A stretch of DNA of 9,423 nt from an uncultured Butyrivibrio sp. (lineage in GTDB: Bacteria > Bacillota > Clostridia > Lachnospirales > Lachnospiraceae), in assembly GCA_947169985.1 (NCBI GenBank), contig CAMVRW010000076.1:1-9423 (forward strand). Reading direction: 5' to 3'. Each line of letters begins with the position of its first letter. The first letter of the stretch is position 1. Made by a program: the position numbers and the translations under genes. Of this stretch, positions 7,041-9,423 are shown one piece after another. The notes beneath the pieces were generated by a model, which did not search any database, was not told the origin of the DNA, and saw only the letters and a list, made by a program, of their open reading frames with translations.

Positions 7041-7064
7041 CCCCAGGGCTGATTTGCCAAGGGG
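7041..7064. repeat. Interrupted inverted repeat overlapping the -35 of the lipoprotein promoter
   Basis: CCCC (7041-7044) pairs with GGGG (7061-7064) and GGC (7047-7049) pairs with GCC (7056-7058). Two mismatched positions separate the pairs and the centre is 6 nt. It lies upstream of the predicted lipoprotein transcription start, so for that gene it would act as DNA, for example as an operator. Confidence 0.4.
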
Positions 7065-7082
7065 TACTGTTTGGAATATACT
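7054..7082 (+). promoter_or_regulatory. Near-consensus promoter of the lipoprotein gene
   Basis: TTGCCA (7054-7059) and TATACT (7077-7082) each match 5 of 6 consensus bases at the optimal 17-bp spacing. Transcription should start near 7089, about 30 nt before the ATG at 7119. This also rules out the in-frame TTG at 7071 as a start. Confidence 0.75.
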
Positions 7083-7118
7083 TTGAAGCGGATGTTACGT
7101 TATGAGGAGAGGGATTTT

Positions 7119-8102
7119 ATGAAAAGAAATATCGTTAAGGCAATATTACCAGCAGTACTTGTTACAGTTGCGCTGGCAGGATGCGGAAAAAGTGGTGAGA
7201 ATACCGGAACAGTGACCTTTGAAGCAATAGAAGACAAAGAGAATGGAAATTATTCGGGCACAGGAGCTGATGGAGGCGCAGACGGGGAAACTTCCGGACA
7301 AACAAAAGCGAATGAGGCTGATGAAAAGAGCTCTCAGCTCTATGAAGATTTTCTGGCAGGGAATGCCAAGGCAAAATTCACCGGAGAGGCTGATCTAGGC
7401 AGCTACATCAATTTAGGAAATGCCCTTACTGTTGGTGAGTCCTATACTTTGGATGAGATAATAGGAAATTGTGAAAAGGGCGATGAGATCGAGGCTTTTA
7501 CCTTTACAGGAAAGCAGAATAGCTATATAGATTGTGGACAGGATGGGAATAAAGAGCTTCTTGTGGAGCTTGAATATGGGGCAGAGTTCACCCTTAAGAT
7601 GATAGTTAAGGATATGGGTGGCGAGCTTGATATAATCTATAGCCGCGACCAGTGGTCCAGAAGTGATCTGGAAATAAATGATGATGGAACTATTGAGAGC
7701 TCAGGCTCGGGCGGAGCAACTATCCATGGCTTTGACCAGGCTTATATTGACGCTGATGGAAAATACCATTTCTACTATGGCAGCGAAGAATATGGAATGC
7801 CTTATTCCTACTACGCAGTAAAAGACGGAGAGTACGTGGTGCTGGATTTTGAAGGGCTGGATACAGACCATTTCATGATCACATCCTACTGGATCTCCGA
7901 TGCTGAGAATAAGGATTATTATTACACTCTGGTTGAGCTTGATGACAATTATGAAGTTGTGGAAAATGCAGATCTGTACAGTGAATCAAACCCCTTCAGA
8001 CAGAAGTTTGATCAGGCCGGAATTCCTGTCTACACTGCGGAAGAAGTAAACAGGATCTTGGATGACAGAGCAGCACAAATAGGTTATCCTATCAGAAAAT
8101 AA
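7119..8102 (+). CDS. Putative lipoprotein of unknown function
   Basis: The ATG at 7119 is preceded by GAGGAGAGGG (7104-7113), giving 327 aa. The N-terminus is a lipoprotein signal: MKRNIVK, then a hydrophobic stretch to residue 19, and the lipobox LAGC with Cys22 as the predicted lipidation site. The mature protein should be anchored on the outer face of the membrane. Residues about 23-72 are a Gly/Glu/Thr-rich flexible linker. From about 73 (SQLYEDFLAGNAK) a folded acidic domain begins, rich in Tyr, Asp and Gly. It includes a CGQDGNKELLVEL stretch (139-151), like the DGxxEL strands of many clostridial surface proteins, and a Tyr-rich YHFYYGSEEYGMPYSYYAV stretch (216-234). I do not recognise a named family, and no transporter genes adjoin it, so a solute-binding role is not supported. 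Its stop overlaps the end of the convergent small gene by 11 bp, and no hairpin terminator is visible. Confidence 0.85.
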   Translation: MKRNIVKAILPAVLVTVALAGCGKSGENTGTVTFEAIEDKENGNYSGTGADGGADGETSGQTKANEADEKSSQLYEDFLAGNAKAKFTGEADLGSYINLGNALTVGESYTLDEIIGNCEKGDEIEAFTFTGKQNSYIDCGQDGNKELLVELEYGAEFTLKMIVKDMGGELDIIYSRDQWSRSDLEINDDGTIESSGSGGATIHGFDQAYIDADGKYHFYYGSEEYGMPYSYYAVKDGEYVVLDFEGLDTDHFMITSYWISDAENKDYYYTLVELDDNYEVVENADLYSESNPFRQKFDQAGIPVYTAEEVNRILDDRAAQIGYPIRK

Positions 8103-8277
8103 ATGCAATTGCCAGGGCAGCCAGTGCAGCCAGACACACAGATACAGAGATGAATTTTTCTGCGATATGAAGTGCGGACGATGAATCGACATATTTTCCA
8201 TTTATCATTACAGCGTTTACTGTGCGTTGATCTCTTTTATCAAGTGGTGATACCTTTGCATTGTTATGACCTTTCAT
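8092..8277 (-). CDS. Small tail-anchored membrane protein, unknown function
   Basis: I chose the ATG at 8277 (61 aa) because AGGGGG lies about 9-10 nt upstream. An ATG at 8307 (71 aa, GGGG 6 nt upstream) would add the polar MKNKNRGNRN and remains possible. The N-terminal 40 residues are polar and basic (KVSPLDKRDQRTVNAV, then INGKYVDSSSALHIAEKF). Residues about 43-61 form one hydrophobic helix (ISVSVCLAALAALAIAFIF) that ends exactly at the stop codon. This fits a tail-anchored protein with its N-terminus in the cytoplasm. I know no family for it. Support for its being real is the ribosome site, the sensible polar-to-TM layout and its place after a free intergenic region. Against it are its short length and the lack of a clear promoter. 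Its stop lies inside the last codons of the convergent lipoprotein gene. Confidence 0.55.
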   Translation of the reverse strand: MKGHNNAKVSPLDKRDQRTVNAVMINGKYVDSSSALHIAEKFISVSVCLAALAALAIAFIF

Positions 8278-8307
8278 GTTACGGTTCCCCCTGTTTTTAT
8301 TTTTCAT

Positions 8308-8600
8308 TATCAACCCCACGTATGATAGAATATTACAAAAATGTGATTTGTTTCTGTTTACAAAATAAAGAAAAAATAAAATTTAAATAAAGTAAAGATT
8401 AACCCCAGTAACGGTGCGGGTTTGAAGGCATTTGAAATTTCCAGTCGCAAAAAAAGCAAAATAAAATGTTGCAAATGGCACAAATAGGTATGTAAGGGGT
8501 ATCAAAGCAGGGGTTATAATCGTTTCATAAGTTACAGGTGTTCAAAAAAGAACCTGAAAGAGAGAAAAAATATAAAAACATATTTAGAGAGGTAAAAGTT
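8308..8600. other. A+T-rich intergenic region upstream of pspC-like gene
   Basis: I see no credible gene here. The left half (8330-8400) is very A-rich on the + strand. A short hairpin is possible at 8401-8422 (AACCCCA with TG-bulged C-GGGTT, loop of 7). TTTGAA occurs twice (8421-8426 and 8431-8436) and CCAGT twice (8404-8408 and 8441-8445). The leader of the PspC gene has a small hairpin near 8535-8557 (CAGG..TTC, loop AAAAAA, GAACCTG). None of this matches a riboswitch class I know. Confidence 0.5.
8515..8520 (+). promoter_or_regulatory. Putative -10 element for the PspC-domain gene
   Basis: A perfect TATAAT lies 80 bp before the ATG at 8601, implying a leader of about 73 nt. No recognisable -35 lies 16-18 bp upstream, so an activator or another sigma factor may be used. 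Confidence 0.45.
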
Positions 8601-8882
8601 ATGAGTGGAAAGAAATTGTACAAGAGTCGTGATCAGAAGGTTTGTGGTGTTTGTGGCGGAGTTGCTGAGTACTTCGATATCGATCCTACAATAGTAAGAC
8701 TTGTTTGGGGCATCGCAGCATTAACAACAGGAATCGGAATTGCAGCATATATCGTTGCAGCAATCGTAATGAATGATGCTCCTGCAGAAGATGTAGTAGA
8801 TACAACTTATCGCGAGACAGAGCCAGAAGTAGACGCAGAGCCTGTATCAGATACCATCAAGGGTTTTGATCCCGAAGCTTAA
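8601..8882 (+). CDS. PspC-domain membrane protein
   Basis: The ATG at 8601 has GAGAGG (8587-8592) 8 nt upstream, giving 93 aa; an in-frame start at 8538 would add a highly basic tail with no ribosome site. Residues 4-57 match the PspC domain: KKLYKSRDQKVCGVCGGVAE, then YFDIDPTIVRLVW and a hydrophobic helix (about 33-57, IVRLVWGIAALTTGIGIAAYIVAAIV). The C-terminal 35 residues are an acidic, Pro/Glu/Asp-rich tail (APAEDVVDTTY onward), probably disordered. In enterobacteria PspC acts with PspA/PspB in envelope stress. In Firmicutes, stand-alone short PspC proteins are common and less well understood. No pspA is seen here. It lies 2 bp before the rsmH-type start, so the two are probably co-transcribed. 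Confidence 0.88.
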   Translation: MSGKKLYKSRDQKVCGVCGGVAEYFDIDPTIVRLVWGIAALTTGIGIAAYIVAAIVMNDAPAEDVVDTTYRETEPEVDAEPVSDTIKGFDPEA

Positions 8883-8884
8883 AT

Positions 8885-9423
8885 ATGGAGCAGAAACATA
8901 AGAGAAGGGTACATTATTCAGGAAAGTACCCAAAGAAATTTGAAGAGAAATATAAGGAACATAACCCCGAGAAGTACAAGGATACCGTAGAACGCGTTAT
9001 CTCTAAGGGATCAACGCCTGCAGGAATGCACATTTCCATCATGGTAAAAGAAATCCTGGAGTTTCTGGACATAAAACCCGGACAGCAGGGCCTTGACTGT
9101 ACTTTGGGTTATGGTGGCCATACCAGGAAGATGCTTGAAAAACTTCAGGGACAGGGCTGTATCTATGGCCTTGACGTGGATCCTATCGAGTCCAAAAAGA
9201 CCATAGAGAGGCTCAGATCTGCAGGCTTTGGTGAGGATAATTTCAAATTCAGGCTGATAAACTTCAGGAATATCGATCAGGTTGCAAAGGAAGCAGGAAA
9301 ATTTGACTTTGTACTGGCTGATCTTGGAGTTTCATCCATGCAGATTGATGACCCTGAAAGGGGCTTTTCTTACAAAATAGACGGGCCACTGGATCTAAGA
9401 CTTGACCCTGAGCACGGAGAGTC
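8885..9423 (+). CDS. rsmH: RsmH-type 16S rRNA (cytosine-N4)-methyltransferase, N-terminal part (3' end outside window)
   Basis: The frame is open from the ATG at 8885 to the window end (179 complete codons). RsmH methylates N4 of C1402 in 16S rRNA using S-adenosylmethionine. Visible motifs: HISIMVKEILEFLDI (49-63, the HxPVLLxE-like start), DCTLGYGGHT (71-80, SAM-binding motif I), GLDVDP (95-100), and DFVLADLGVSSMQ (141-153) followed by DDPERGF and DGPLDLRL (166-173). About 40 residues precede the usual RsmH start, rich in Lys/Arg/His/Tyr (KHKRRVHYSGKYPKKFEEKY). I recall such extended forms in Lachnospiraceae as a paralogue separate from the cell-division-cluster rsmH, and the PspC neighbour instead of ftsL agrees with that. 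No Shine-Dalgarno precedes the ATG, which is 2 nt after the PspC stop, so translation is probably coupled. The symbol may belong strictly to the other copy. Confidence 0.88.
   Translation, partial: MEQKHKRRVHYSGKYPKKFEEKYKEHNPEKYKDTVERVISKGSTPAGMHISIMVKEILEFLDIKPGQQGLDCTLGYGGHTRKMLEKLQGQGCIYGLDVDPIESKKTIERLRSAGFGEDNFKFRLINFRNIDQVAKEAGKFDFVLADLGVSSMQIDDPERGFSYKIDGPLDLRLDPEHGE

Noticed and set aside
7071..7118. Extended N-terminus of the lipoprotein from a TTG
   Set aside because: This start lies within the promoter, upstream of the predicted transcription start. Only the ATG at 7119 gives a proper lipoprotein signal peptide.
7021..7118. Possible c-di-GMP riboswitch in the lipoprotein leader
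   Set aside because: The conserved GEMM core elements are absent and the predicted leader is only about 30 nt.

Overview
The window looks like chromosome from a low-to-moderate GC Firmicute, most likely a Lachnospiraceae member of the Butyrivibrio/Pseudobutyrivibrio type. The evidence is the purine-rich Shine-Dalgarno sites, the protein sequence style, a chemoreceptor next to c-di-GMP-type signalling proteins, a cytoplasmic GH13 alpha-glucan hydrolase, and an RsmH form with an N-terminal extension. The genus is inferred by recall, not proven. I see no insertion sequence, phage gene, tRNA, rRNA or CRISPR array.

Left part (1-1014): the 3' end of a MutS-related ATPase gene runs on the + strand. 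It meets, tail to tail with an 8-bp overlap, a two-gene minus-strand unit encoding two small soluble proteins of unknown function (86 aa, then 97 aa; the second looks Nif11-like). This unit and the next + gene diverge from a short A+T-rich region at about 1015-1127.

Centre (1128-5389): a 786-aa + strand protein joins a peptidase S51-like N-terminus to a PAS-like linker, a degenerate GGDEF domain and an intact EAL phosphodiesterase domain. This is the most unusual object in the window. A hairpin terminator closes it. A 590-aa neopullulanase/cyclomaltodextrinase-type GH13 enzyme follows. Its leader carries a perfect 12-bp LacI/CcpA-type palindrome immediately before the ribosome binding site, which suggests sugar-responsive control.

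Right-centre (5400-8307): a strong inverted repeat separates the GH13 gene from a convergent six-TM methyl-accepting chemotaxis protein on the minus strand. Diverging from the chemoreceptor is an unrecognised lipoprotein gene with a near-consensus promoter. Its stop overlaps by 11 bp that of a small convergent gene for a tail-anchored membrane protein.

Right end (8308-9423): about 290-320 bp of A+T-rich spacer precedes a PspC-domain membrane protein. Two bases after its stop, an RsmH-type 16S rRNA methyltransferase begins and runs off the window. No single pathway links all the genes. They read as an ordinary housekeeping/signalling neighbourhood, with the S51-EAL fusion and several small unknown proteins as the points of novelty.
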